A DNA stretch of 64,000 nucleotides from Nitzschia sp. DOCU1. Lineage: Eukaryota; Bacillariophyta; Bacillariophyceae; Bacillariales; Bacillariaceae. The notes under the pieces are model-generated. The model was not told the DNA's origin. It worked only from the letters and a program-made list of their open reading frames with translations, and did not search any database. The position numbers and the translations under genes were made by a program. The DNA lies in assembly GCA_951394045.1 (NCBI GenBank), contig OX595994.1:558001-622000 (forward strand), read 5' to 3'. Positions 33,140 to 43,668 of this stretch are shown here, one piece after another (the first letter of the stretch is position 1; the number at the start of each line of letters is the position of its first letter).

Positions 33140-34136
33140 GTTATTGACAACACGATCACACTTTCAAGATAACAAAACTGGACAATGTAGAGGCCTGCTA
33201 CCGGTACTGCCTACTCGTGCGACTGATATTCCTGCCAGGGCACGTTGAGGCGCGTATGATACCGACGCGATGACCACCATGCATCATCATGGTCAAATCT
33301 TCCGACGAAGATCCGAGAAGATACGTGTCAACGTGCGGTCCTTCCGGCGTACGTGCGGATCTTGTCTTGCGAAATGGAGCGATCCTCTACAGTGGAGAGC
33401 ATCTATCAGCAGCTGTTGAAATGAACGGTGCGGCCAAAGCTGCCAACGGTGCGACTATCTCTAGCTACCGATAGATCTATAGAAGACTTTTGAAGGTCAG
33501 TACAGCAGATTGCAGTTTCTTAGACTCTAGTACTAGAGACCACCAAAGTCATTGCAGTCAAGGGGAGGAAGGACACATCGAAAGTTTCGACGACCTTATG
33601 CAACCCTCCAATCGACCCTCCCCTATCAAGCCGAAACGGAACCTCGATGGCAGTCTACTCTGAGCTGCACCGATGTGTATGGCAGCTCTAGTCGCAACAC
33701 TCCTTACTACGGCAATATTATACGATCGTAGTGTTGTTGAAGGCCTCTTGATAGTAGTACCTAGCCCGGTTTGCTTTCCTCTGATAGTAACGCGAGAGGA
33801 TCGATAACAGCCAGCCGACTGGCAACGGCCATCAAGGAAAAGGGTATCATCTTGCTTAGGACATGTTCGATTCATAATCATGGTGAATCTCGCCGGGGAT
33901 GCCATCTTGAATCAGCGCAAGAAACAACACTGGCGTTAGAACATTGTTGGAGGTCAACCAGGACATGCTGCCACAAATACACGACATTCACGTCTAACTA
34001 TAAGACATTCCATAGTTTTCTCTTGCAAAACACAATGACCGAACCACGCATGTCGCAAGGAGCGAGCGAGGCCCGGAGATACAGGTTGCTTCCGATCGTT
34101 TTGGGGCAAGAAGGACCAACAGACGAAACGTACCAA
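33140..34136. other. Intergenic region, MOSC / LRR
   Basis: A 997-base gap with no supported gene. It contains the MOSC promoter and the 3' flank of the LRR gene. A perfect palindrome tctagtactaga lies near 33524. A plus-strand frame at 33771-34190 overlaps the LRR 3' end in antisense and looks accidental. Confidence 0.45.
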
Positions 34137-35543
34137 TTATCGATTCCGAAGAAGAAGAACATCTGGTTCATGGGAAAGAATGTAAAATAGCAAGTCTGGA
34201 TGACCAGCAGCTCGTTCCATGACGGTAGTCCAATACGAATCGGGAGCCGAGTCCTTGGCTGCCCATAAATGTCGGGCTCCAGTCGCATTGAGCTGAATCC
34301 AGAATTCGATTTCGTGCAGTACACGGTGGGGCAAACACGTCAGTCCCAAGTCCAGTCGATTCACGTAGATGATTGATTGGTTTTGGCAATCTCGCAATAG
34401 CGACAGTATTCGTTGACCGCGACGGACGGGATTGCAATTTAAATGTAAATGTCGGCTGACCTGTGGAGCGCCTTGCAGTAGACTCAATACTCCTGCCTCT
34501 CCAATATCGTTATTGGAGAGATACAAATGCTGCAGAATAGGCTGGTCACAACCACAAGCCCGACATTGTTGCAAGGCTCGTGCCAGGGCTGCTGCGTCCT
34601 CGTCCCCTAGATGGCAGCCATTTAGATAGAGAGTTTCGAGTTTCGGCGAGATTACAAAGCCCGTATCATCCAAACGATGTATTATGCTTCCATCGCGTGG
34701 TCGTCGAGGAGAGTTTAAATTGAAGCGCAGAGTGACCAGAGACGGAAACGATGCCAGTACGTGTCGCAATGTCGCATTGGTCTCTTCGACCATGTTATAC
34801 GACAAATCCAAGAATTGCAGCCCTTTCAAAGTTTCTGGTTTCATTTCGGCAATCATTTGTTTCATGCCTTGATCTCCCAGTCGATTGTTGGCTAATTTCA
34901 AAGTCTCAACATGAAAGTGATTGTTGAGAATCGCGGCAATCGCTGGACCATCCGTCAGCAAGTTGCGTTCCAAATTCAGTTCCGTAAATCCTACTTTGGT
35001 AGTATTCTCTTGTTGTCGTGAAGTATGCATCGCCCACGCTCTCATGTCGGCATCGGTCAATTGACATCGAGACAAATCCAACGTGCCGAGACGCGTTAGG
35101 TACATGCAACACACGTCGCCCAAAGTACACAAATCGTTTGCACCGAGATGTGTGCCCGAAAAACTCAGACACTCCAACGAGGCACTCAGGTATCGGATTC
35201 CCTCAAGACACAGTGGCTGGATGATACCATCGGGACTTTGTTCATATAAAGTCAAGGGGGCATGACCGAGTTCGACATGGACACGAGTAATTTGCGTATT
35301 AAGCGCCAGCGATTTGGTGAGCGTAGGAAGCATTCGTCGAATCATGGGTCCGTCCCATAACCACAAGACTTTGATTCCAGGATCATTCCAAGCGATTCTC
35401 TGACAGAGATTTTTAAATTGCTGTGCGGGATGCAAGGGAGGATTGTTTTTTCGATGGATACTGTCAGTAGTAGTAGGAGAAGTGAGGCGTTTTTCTTCGT
35501 CGTCGTCCTCTACTCCAAACAAGGCTTGCCAGATCCAATCCAT
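34137..35543 (-). CDS. Leucine-rich repeat protein (RNI-like)
   Basis: This 468-residue single-exon protein is built of LRRs of the ribonuclease-inhibitor type. Clear repeats run from about residue 125 to 380: LGTLDLSRCQLTDADM, TELNLERNLLTDGPAIAAIL, VETLKLANNRLGDQGMKQMI, LQFLDLSYNMVEE, LETLYLNGCHLGDEDAAAL and LQHLYLSNNDIGEAGVLSLL. The N-terminus (MDWIWQALFGVEDDDEE) is acidic and has no signal peptide, so a cytosolic location is likely. The last 70 residues are not repeats (WIQLNATGARHLWAAKD, HPDLLFYILSHEPD) and look like a cap. Such proteins are protein-interaction scaffolds; the partner is unknown. A similar type is frequent in diatoms. Confidence 0.85.
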   Translation of the reverse strand: MDWIWQALFGVEDDDEEKRLTSPTTTDSIHRKNNPPLHPAQQFKNLCQRIAWNDPGIKVLWLWDGPMIRRMLPTLTKSLALNTQITRVHVELGHAPLTLYEQSPDGIIQPLCLEGIRYLSASLECLSFSGTHLGANDLCTLGDVCCMYLTRLGTLDLSRCQLTDADMRAWAMHTSRQQENTTKVGFTELNLERNLLTDGPAIAAILNNHFHVETLKLANNRLGDQGMKQMIAEMKPETLKGLQFLDLSYNMVEETNATLRHVLASFPSLVTLRFNLNSPRRPRDGSIIHRLDDTGFVISPKLETLYLNGCHLGDEDAAALARALQQCRACGCDQPILQHLYLSNNDIGEAGVLSLLQGAPQVSRHLHLNCNPVRRGQRILSLLRDCQNQSIIYVNRLDLGLTCLPHRVLHEIEFWIQLNATGARHLWAAKDSAPDSYWTTVMERAAGHPDLLFYILSHEPDVLLLRNR

Positions 35544-36049
35544 ACTATGTATACTTTCAGTGTGTGAATACTACGATGCGAGGGGAGGCGAGGCGAGAAG
35601 TTATCACATGCCACTCCACTCTATGAACTCATTTCATTTCATGACAATGATGATTCGTTACAATGATGCGAACGTGCAAACGAGTATTCACAACTGCTCA
35701 AGGGAGCAACAGCAACCATGACTTCGCATTATCCGCTTCCCGAACTCAACTCGGAGTGTGGGGCATGTCAAGTCAATCATGGTCGTCCCCGCCGCTAGAT
35801 CCACTTGGAGTTCCTGCCCTTCGCAAAAAGATCGCCGCCACCAGTAGTCCATCGGGTCAAATTAACGTCCGTCCTCCCACCAGATTCAATTTTCGTCAAA
35901 ATGGCTCGTAAGAGGTCGCGCCCATTTTCTGGGAGACCTCCAGAGCTCGACGGCCGTTTGCCGTCATCTTCATCGCGAAGAACTTCCTCACAGTTTTGTG
36001 GACTGCCTTTGGAATTCTCGCCCCATCATCATCATTATCATTTACCACC
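35544..36049. other. Divergent promoter region, LRR / thioredoxin-like
   Basis: These 506 bases separate two divergent genes. A 26-codon frame with a CxxC pair starts with ATG at 35718 but stops quickly, and no splice donor follows in a useful place. No gene is supported. Confidence 0.4.
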
Positions 36050-36741
36050 ATGACGATTGCCAACCTTCCGCAATTACCATTAGTGTGCCTCAAGACGGCC
36101 GATTCCAAAGACACGCAACAAGTTGTCAAGGGCAAGCCTACCATTATTGGTAAGTAGTACAGATAGTTTCACATGCCCAGCTACTACTACTGGAAGTGTT
36201 GTGAACGTTATGATTTTTCATGCCGACTACAAGTCTCACATGTTGCTCGCCCTCTATTGCTCCTCTAGACTTTTGGACGACCAAATGCACACAATGTCCC
36301 GATGCTCTCGATAAACTGGATCGCATGGCCAAGGACCCAAAGTACGAAAATGTACAATTCATTTCCATTTGCTGCGATCAACTGGACGGTGCCCGCAGCA
36401 TTATTGAACGGGACGACGATCTCCGATGGCAACACGTCAATCATTATTTCATGTCACAACGAGATAAGGAACAAGCCAAGAAGGAACTGGGATTCAAGAG
36501 TGTTCCCTTTTATGTAGTCTTGGATGAAGAGGGTAACATTACGCAAAAGGGCAATCAAAAAGCAATCGACTTTGATGAAGTTCCTGGAGTGGTGAGGCCC
36601 GAGCCTCCCGTTAGGCTGGAAGAAGAAAAGAAGCAAGACGATGAGGACTTTGTGTTGGACTTTCAACTGGACTTTACTCATCAGACCTTCAAGGAGCCGC
36701 CAGCAGTGGAAAGGGTATTTTGCATTGACGATGACTTTTGA
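36050..36741 (+). CDS. Thioredoxin-like protein with a CTQC active site
   Basis: This thioredoxin-fold protein has two exons, 36050-36149 and 36269-36741, with a GTAAGT donor and a CTCTAG acceptor. Joining them gives IIDFWTTKCTQCPDALDKL and 190 residues. The redox pair is Cys40 and Cys43 (CTQC rather than the usual CGPC). The downstream FKSVPFYVVLDEEG supplies the cis-proline before the next strand. An insertion between these parts (FISICCDQLDGARSIIE) makes it look more like the TlpA/peroxiredoxin-like branch. There is no targeting peptide. The last 50 residues are acidic and unusual (EEEKKQDDEDFVLDFQLDF) and may be disordered. The role is probably cytosolic thiol redox work; the substrate is unknown. 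Confidence 0.84.
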
Positions 36742-37346
36742 AAATTACTCAACTGGGGGGAACTACATCGGGGAGTCACTACCACCACCAAGAGATGGGA
36801 GGGGGCTCGCAGAGTTGGACTTGACGAGCACCTCTAAACGAGCCTGGATTGTATAAAATAATAGTGGATAATGACACTGGGAACGTACGCAAGTGGATGA
36901 GTCGGAGTTAGTTTTTACAGTCCGCACTTGCAGCAAACATTTGTTCTAACTACTTCGTATTAGAATAACATTGAACTGTAGCATGCGGACTTGCTTGGTA
37001 CTACTTCGTATTATTCTTACTGCTGCTGCATCTTTCGTAACGGTAGCCCATAGCAAAGGTCCTGCCTCCAATAACACGATGGCATTTGTTTTTGGCGCGG
37101 ACCCAGTTTGAAATCATTGGACTCGCGACTCGATTCGTGATCGAGTTCAAACCACAGCGAGCCTGCCACCCACGCTGGCCTGACGATTGCTGGCGCACCA
37201 GCCATCCTCCAAGAGCTCAAACGGGCGGGACGGGAGCGGTCATCGTTCGTCGCCATGATCTCGTTGCTTTGACGACGCGGCGTCTCGCCGAAGGACGCGT
37301 AACAATAACGAACCATCACAATCTTTGCATTGCATTCCTTTTGACC
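36742..37346. other. Intergenic region, thioredoxin-like / VAP
   Basis: A 605-base gap between two plus-strand genes. It holds the VAP promoter. An in-frame extension exists upstream of the VAP ATG, but it lacks MSP-like sequence and is left out. Confidence 0.45.
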
Positions 37347-38388
37347 ATGGCGAGCCACGTCCTGGAAGTTGACCCGGAAACGGAATTGACATTCATCTTG
37401 TCTCACAATGAGGCCACGCCAAGATGTGTCATGACCTTGAGACATCCGGGAACCACCAATGATTCGCTGGCCTTCAAGGTGCGTATTGGCGCGTAGCTTT
37501 GGTACCGGTGGTCATTTGCACGTGTGTATCATCGCTCACATTGCTTGTCCATAGGTGAAAACGACTCAACCCCGTCGGTACTTGGTGAGGCCGAATCAAG
37601 GCTTGATTGCGCCTAAGGGCTCGGAGACTATCTCGATCTTGCTGGTGGACAAGGACAAGCAGACGCTCCTTCAGTCTTATGAACGACTCGGACAATCGGG
37701 GCTGGATCATTCCAAAGACAAGTTCCTGGTGCAGTCTTGTCCTGTCGGGGCGGCCTTTGCTGCCAAGGCGAACGGGGACGCCTCGGAGTTGTATGATGCT
37801 CTCACGAGCATGTGGAATACCGTCACCAGCGGAAGCTCTGCCGCTCAAGTTTACAACAAGAAACTTCACGTGCGTCACGTCGTTCAGGAGAGTTCGGTGG
37901 CCAAGGCGGCGGTCCCGACTGCAGTGCCTCCCACAAAACTAGATCCGGCTTCCAATTCGAATATGGAAAAGATGTCTCAAGAGCAGTTGGTGACGGAGCT
38001 TACCAATCTGCGTCGCAAGTACGATGAACTTGTCAGCTTCTCGGTTAACTTGACTGCTGAACGAGATATCCTCAGTAACACTTTGGAGCAGACAAAGCGA
38101 GACTTCAACCGAGAAATGGCGGCTAGATCGGCGTTGGAGAACAAGCAAGGTGGCGGCGGCGCTGGAGGAGGCAGAGGTGGCGGGGCCCGATCGTTTTTGA
38201 ATATGTTGATGCAGATGTTCGTGGTGGCGATGGCCTGCTACCTTGTCGGCGTCAGAATGGGCAGCACGGGGACAGCAAAGGAATATCCGGTTGTTTCGAT
38301 GTTTGTTGCTTCGCCTGTGCCTGTCGAGCCGGTGGAAACTGCTCCTATTGTGGCAGACCCGCCGAAAGTCGAAAGCACAGAACTTTAG
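37347..38388 (+). CDS. VAP-like MSP-domain protein with C-terminal membrane helix
   Basis: VAP proteins sit in the ER membrane and recruit lipid-transfer and other proteins through their MSP domain. Exons are 37347-37478 and 37555-38388; the intron begins GTGCGT and ends CATAG, in phase 0, giving 321 residues. Residues 1 to about 120 form the MSP domain: LEVDPETELTFIL, then VKTTQPRRYLVRPNQGLI, and DKFLVQSCPV. A linker and a coiled coil follow at about residues 190-245 (EQLVTELTNLRRKYDEL). A Gly-rich hinge (GGGGAGGGRGGG) precedes the helix FLNMLMQMFVVAMACYLVGV at about 258-278. A tail of about 40 residues remains after the helix, longer than in typical tail-anchored VAPs. The start at 37347 fits the domain edge exactly. 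Confidence 0.88.
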
Positions 38389-38686
38389 ACTCCACACTAT
38401 CGTTATGTAATGACTATGAATTGTAGCAATCGTACTAGACGGTATGTGGAACTACGACAAGCAGGAGCATTATTATTGTTATTTCATGGTCGCTTTTGTA
38501 TTACAGAAACTAGCAACTTCATTGTATCGTCGCAACCGACCCGTCCATCCCCGAAGATCATAGAGTTCGTCGTACATACTAAACGTCTGATTAGTACTAC
38601 CGGTGGAAGAGGAACGAGGACTGATAGGAGGGGACTTCAATCCAGTGCTATTTTCAAAATGCTGGCGAGGCTCTCACCGATTGAAG

Positions 38687-40701
38687 CTATAACTCCTCCG
38701 CAACCGAGGATTTCCTCGTAGGCCCGTCGTGTTGGGGAAGACGATTAATTCGCCATGCATCAGGCAGCATTTCGTCCGGAATTCGAATATGATGTCGAAA
38801 GGCACCTTCCAAATAGAGATCGCTTTGATAGCTGGCATCAAGAAAGAAAATTGCTTCCCGTGGCACACCTGCCATTGGTATACCGTCCTCCTCTTCTTCA
38901 GTGGAAAAATCCACGAACGTCAGATCGTCCTTGAAAAGCAAAACTTCGTATGTAGTCCCGTCCTCACTTCGATCCAAGATATCACACGGAAGTCCGTACA
39001 CAGAATAGTGAGCGTCAACAATATCAAGGTACAAGGGCCATGATGACTTAGTTCTCCAATTTTCATCAAGGAGGAGAGCGGCATGACACCGCACTTCAAC
39101 ATTTCGCGGATATGGGTTGGACTTTTGTTCTTCGTCGGTACGAATAGGTTCATTCGTGCGCTCGTTCCAGTCAGCGGCAATCGTATCATCCGCAGGTGGT
39201 CTCCAATGTTTGACATGATCTTCCCATGCTTCTTCCCAAGTGGCACCGTAGTCCAGGAAGATTTCATCGCCCTCCGCGATATCTTCAGTCGCCACATAAA
39301 TGATACCCAGATTCCGTGCGGGACCCAACTCATGAATCTCTCTGGGTGTAAGTTCAAGAAACGTTGCATTATGACCCAACTTGCCTGGTTCTGCCCACTG
39401 TATCTTGACATTCGCTCTAGACGAGTTGTGGTTGATATAATGCACCCCAATGGCCGCGTATGGAAACAGCAACACCGTGGTATCTTCGTGTCCGAAACAA
39501 TAATTGAAGATAACTTGCCGACTGAACCGGGATGCTGATTCCAAACCGTTCTCGCCGTTATCAGCTTCAAACATATCGAAAATTGAGCCATCAGGGATGA
39601 TCATGAGAGGCGACCCCGTGATCACGGTTCCTTTGGGCAAATTTCGCTTTGCAAAGGCCCCTTCGCCTGCGCCTGGGATGTCAGACTCTCGATGTACGAT
39701 ATGATCGATACAGGTTCCGTGCTGCTGAAGCCAATCCAAACTTCTAGTTGCGTTCTTCTGGTAGAGCTCGCCAATCCCCTTTTCTAGAGCAATCGGTAGT
39801 TGTTCTATGCTATCCGGGAGAGCATTGAGCGACCGTGACTTCCTCGTCCAAATTTGTCGAATATCTAAAATCGTCTCATAGAGAGGAGGGAAATTGAATC
39901 GCTCTGCGTACGCCTCGATCAAATTTTGTGCACGATCGAAGCTTGTTGAAACCGGAAATCCTTTCTTGAAATAATATGGTCTGGAAAGAAACCAGTCGTC
40001 CCCGTAGTTCTGAGCGCCAATGGGCCACCAGTCAGCAATTGTATAAACGCCGCTGGTGTTCCGCTGGTGACGGTTGAAAAACTTACCTTGAAGAGCTCTC
40101 CCCCGGGGGGAATGTCTCGAGAGACATGAGTTTTACCATCTCTGTAAGTAGTGATGGCTCCAGCCCCAGGATCCTTCTTGCTATGAGGCATGTATGGAAG
40201 ATGATCGCCATGGGACAAGTGTTGCGGAAACGCCTTTCCCACGTTCTCTAGAGGTTGAAGACAGTTGATGGAGCAATCCAAGCCAGGCCACAATGCTGAA
40301 AGATCCGGGCCGTCTGTTTCTCTTCCCATGCCCATTTCGACGCCATCCCAAACATAATCACCAAACTCATTATCGAATGATATGCTGGATTTCTGCACCA
40401 AATTTCGCACACTGTTGTGCCATTCCATATCCAGCAGCGGGAATGCGACATCTCCGTTTCCAACTGTGTCCCCAGCTTTCTTCTCGACAGCAGTGAAGAT
40501 CCCTAACCCAGCATTTGGTAGAGTACTTTCCTATACGTTGACGGTAGATTAGAAATCAAGTAATGCGCATGGCTCTGATGGATCATTAGCAAAAGGATAA
40601 CTTACCGCTAGGTAAAGGTCGCATTCAAGGGAGGTCCTCGCAACAACAAATGATGACACGAGTTTGAAAGCAAGAATGTGAAAATGGGACGCACGATGCA
40701 T
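38687..40701 (-). CDS. Secretory protein with two SET-like halves, copy A
   Basis: Three exons read 40701-40606, 40530-40087 and 40009-38687, all phase 0 with GTAAG(T) donors, giving 620 residues. Exon 1 encodes a signal peptide (MHRASHFHILAFKLVSSFVVA). An N-terminal SET-like half spans about residues 25-190: LPNAGLGIFTAVEKKAGD, GLDCSINC, and DIPPGGELFKNYGDDWF across the exon 2-3 junction. A second, more canonical SET domain lies at about 280-450: GAGEGAFAKRNLPKGTVI, YINHNSSRANV, and EDIAEGDEIFLDYGATW, with the NH and DYG motifs of SET methyltransferases. The last 170 residues end in an acidic region with WRTKSSW and PREAIFFLD. A SET protein that enters the secretory route is unusual. Enzyme activity and substrate are unknown. 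It is the left copy of a tandem duplication. Confidence 0.8.
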
Positions 40702-41175
40702 GATTCAACCGTTACGATTTTAAGTCCACTTGTTCTCGTCGTCAATGCAATGATTGGTGCCTCCTCTCTCTGAGCGAAGTAGAACTCCATCAGCATGCTT
40801 TCTTAACATGGATCCCTCATCTCTTGTTCACCGTTAGGTGATAATCAGGATTGGCGATTCCGACATCCGATGAGTGAAGTGCATGCGCGTGAACGGGTTC
40901 GTGGGTTGCAGCACAACTCTTATTGCAACTGGAAAACTACGTAGTTAATAGAGGGTCGTGCTGGTGCGTGTTGCTTAATGATTGACTAAATCGACCACAT
41001 TTGTCACAGTCGAATGGCGATGTCTGTGATGCTGATCGCACCTCTGCAACGCATTGCTAATGCAGCGATCTCTGCTCATAGGATGTCTCTTTCACAGGCT
41101 TCACTCTTATGAGTTAGATCTACTGTTCTAATACTCATTGTGCCAAACGCTGCTTTCAACATAAAGACATTGTTG
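40702..41175. other. Spacer between the two SET gene copies
   Basis: The 474-base spacer carries about 100 bases upstream of copy A that match the region upstream of copy B, for example the block tcaatgcaatgattg and the ctctctgagcga block. The remaining part is unique. No gene is supported. Confidence 0.6.
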
Positions 41176-43165
41176 TTACAGCTCCTCCGCAAGCGAAGAT
41201 TTCCGGGCATGCCCGTCGTGCTCAGGATGATTGTTTCGCCATGCATCAGGCAAAATTTCGTCCGGAATTCGAATGTGATGTCGAAAGGCACCTTCCAAAT
41301 AGAGATCGCTTTGATATCTGGCATCAAGAAAGAAAATTGCTTCCCGTGGCACTCCTGCCACTAAAACACCTTCCAGCTCATTTTCAGTTGGAAAATCCAC
41401 AAACGTCAGATCATCCTTGAAAAGCAAAACTTCGTATGCAGTCCCGTCCTCACTTCGATCCAAGATATCACACGGTAGTCCGTACACAGAATGAAGCGCG
41501 TCATCCGCATCACCGTACCCACGCCATGCTTTCTTGGTTCTCCAAATCTCATCAAGAAGGAGAGCGGTATGACACCGCACTTCAACATTTCGCGGATATG
41601 GGTTGGACTTTTGTTCTTCGTCGGTACGAATAGGTTCATTCGTGCGCTCGTTCCAGTCAGCGGCAATCGTATCATCCGCAGGTGGTCTCCAATGTTTGAC
41701 ATGATCTTCCCATGCTTCTTCCCAAGTGGCACCGTAGTCCAGGAAGATTTCATCGCCCTCCGCGATATCTTCAGTCGCCACATAAATAATACCCAGATCC
41801 CGTGCGGGACCCAACTCATGAATCTCTCTCGGTGTAAGTTCAAGAAACGTTGCATTATGGCCCAACTTGCCCGGTTCTGCCCACTGTATCTTGACATTCG
41901 CTCTAGACGAGTTGTGGTTGATATAATGCACCCCAATGGCCGCGTATGGAAACAGCAACACTGTGGTATCTTCGTGACCAAAACAATAATTGAAGATAAT
42001 TTGCCGACTGAATCGGTATGGCGCTTCGAAATCGTTCTCGCCGCTATCATCTTCAAACATATCGAAAATGGAGCCATCAGGGATGATCATGAGAGGCGAC
42101 CCCGTGATCACGGTTCCTTTGGGCAAATTTCGCTTTGCAAAGGCCCCTTCGCCTGCCCCTGGGATGTTAGACTCTCGATGTACGATATGGTCGATGCAAG
42201 TTCCGTACTCCTGAAGCCAATCCAAACTTCTAGTTGCGTTCTTCTGGTAGAGCTCGCCAATCCCCTTTTCCAGAGCAATCGGTAGTTGTTCTATGCTGTC
42301 CGGGAGAGCATTGAGCGACCGTGACTTCCTCGTCCAAATTTGTCGAATATCTAAAATCGTCTCATAGAGAGGAGGGAAATTGAATCGCTCTGCGTACACC
42401 TCGATCAAATATTGTGCATGGAAAAAGCTCTTTGAAACCGGAAATCCTTTCTTGAAATAATATGGTCTGGTAACAAACCACTCGTCCCCATAGTTCTGGG
42501 TACAAATGGACAATCAGTCAACAGTCTACACCAATGGGTTGCTTCTGAGAATTAAAAAGCTTACCTTGAAGAGCTCTCCCCCGGGGGGAATGTCTCGAGA
42601 GACATGAGTTTTACCATCTCTATAAGTAGTGATGGCTCCAGCCCCAGGATCTTTCTTCCTATGTGGCATGTATGGAAGATGATCGCCATGGGACAAGTGT
42701 TGCGGAAACGCCACCTCGACATTCTCAAGAGGTAGGAGACAGTTGATGGAGCAATCCAAGCCAGGCCACAATGCTTTGTTATCCGGGCCGTCTATTTCTC
42801 TCCCCATGCCCATGGTAGTACCGTCCCATACATAATCGGCAAAATCATTATCGAATGATAAGCCAGATTTTCGCACTTTGCTGTGCCACTTCATATTCAG
42901 CAGCGGGAATGCGACATCTCCGTTTCCAACTGTGTCCCCAGCTTTCTTTTCGACAGCAGTGAAGATCCCTAACCCAGCATTTGGTAGAGTACTTTCCTAT
43001 ACGTTGACGGTAGATTAGAAATCAAATAATTCGCATGGCTCTGATGGATCATTAGCAAAAGGGGAAACGTACCGCTAGGTAAAGGTCGCATTCCAGGGAC
43101 GTCGTAAAAACAAATGATGACAAGAGCTTGAAAGCAACAAAGTGAAAAAAGAATACAGGACGCAT
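41176..43165 (-). CDS. Secretory protein with two SET-like halves, copy B
   Basis: Exons are 43165-43073, 42996-42565 and 42495-41176, giving 614 residues; donors are GTACGT and GTAAGC, and acceptors are TATAG and CTGGG-side CAG. The signal peptide is MRPVFFFHFVAFKLLSSFVF, diverged from copy A but of the same type. The N-terminal SET-like half again reads LPNAGLGIF, GLDCSINC and GGELFKNYGDEWF. The C-terminal SET has YINHNSSRANV and EGDEIFLDYGATW, identical to copy A. Differences cluster in the linker after GSIFDMFE (DDSGENDFEAPY versus ADNGENGLESAS), around WRTKKAW, and at the extreme C-terminus. Both copies look intact, so two expressed genes are likely. Targets are unknown. Confidence 0.8.
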
Positions 43166-43668
43166 GGTTCAACCGGCACGGTGTAAAGTTGACCTTTTCT
43201 CGTCTTCAATGCAATGATTGTCGGTCTCTCTTTCCCTTTCTCTCTGAGCGAAATAGGAGCTTCATCAGCATGCTTCTCGCATCATCGAGTCTTCATTTAT
43301 CTTGTGTATCATCAACAAAAGCGATGAGTTTTCGAGATTTGGTTCGTCAATCAACCTCTTTATTTCGCTCGCCAGCAAAAAATTCTACCAACTTTTAGTG
43401 GTCCGCTTAGTCGAGTTGAGGAATTGCAAGCAACTACAGTAGAGACAGGAGGCCCCCTTCTAACGTCATCAAACCTATGACTACTACCAGGGGACCCATA
43501 TCGTATCTACTTTTGTGAAAACAGCGAAGAGTGAGCACCATCCACTTGGCAACTACCTTGCTTGACGACCGAAGAGGATTTCTATAGCGGAACCGTACTG
43601 GTAGAAGGAGGATCATAACAGGGCCCATGACTTCCGAGGACACGATCTTAAAACAACTTGGGGCATTC
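43166..43668. other. Promoter of SET copy B and 3' flank of RING gene
   Basis: This 503-base gap has homology to the upstream of copy A in its first 110 bases. The rest has no supported gene. Confidence 0.5.

Larger units (their letters stand above)
38687..43275. repeat. Tandem duplication of the SET gene (units 38687-40805 and 41176-43275)
   Basis: Two direct units of about 2.1 kb share the full coding region, both introns and about 100 bases upstream of the ATG. Long blocks in exon 3 and exon 2 are identical or nearly so. Divergence is concentrated in exon 1, intron 2, parts of exon 2 and a patch around 39000-39060 / 41490-41550. Homology stops at the stop codon on one side and about 100 bases before the ATG on the other. 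Confidence 0.9.

Noticed and set aside
33771..34190. 139-residue plus-strand frame
   Set aside because: It overlaps the LRR gene end in antisense, and its composition is not protein-like.
35718..35798. Short ATG frame with a CxxC pair (MTSHYPLPELNSECGACQ)
   Set aside because: It stops after 26 codons, and no donor or continuing exon was found.
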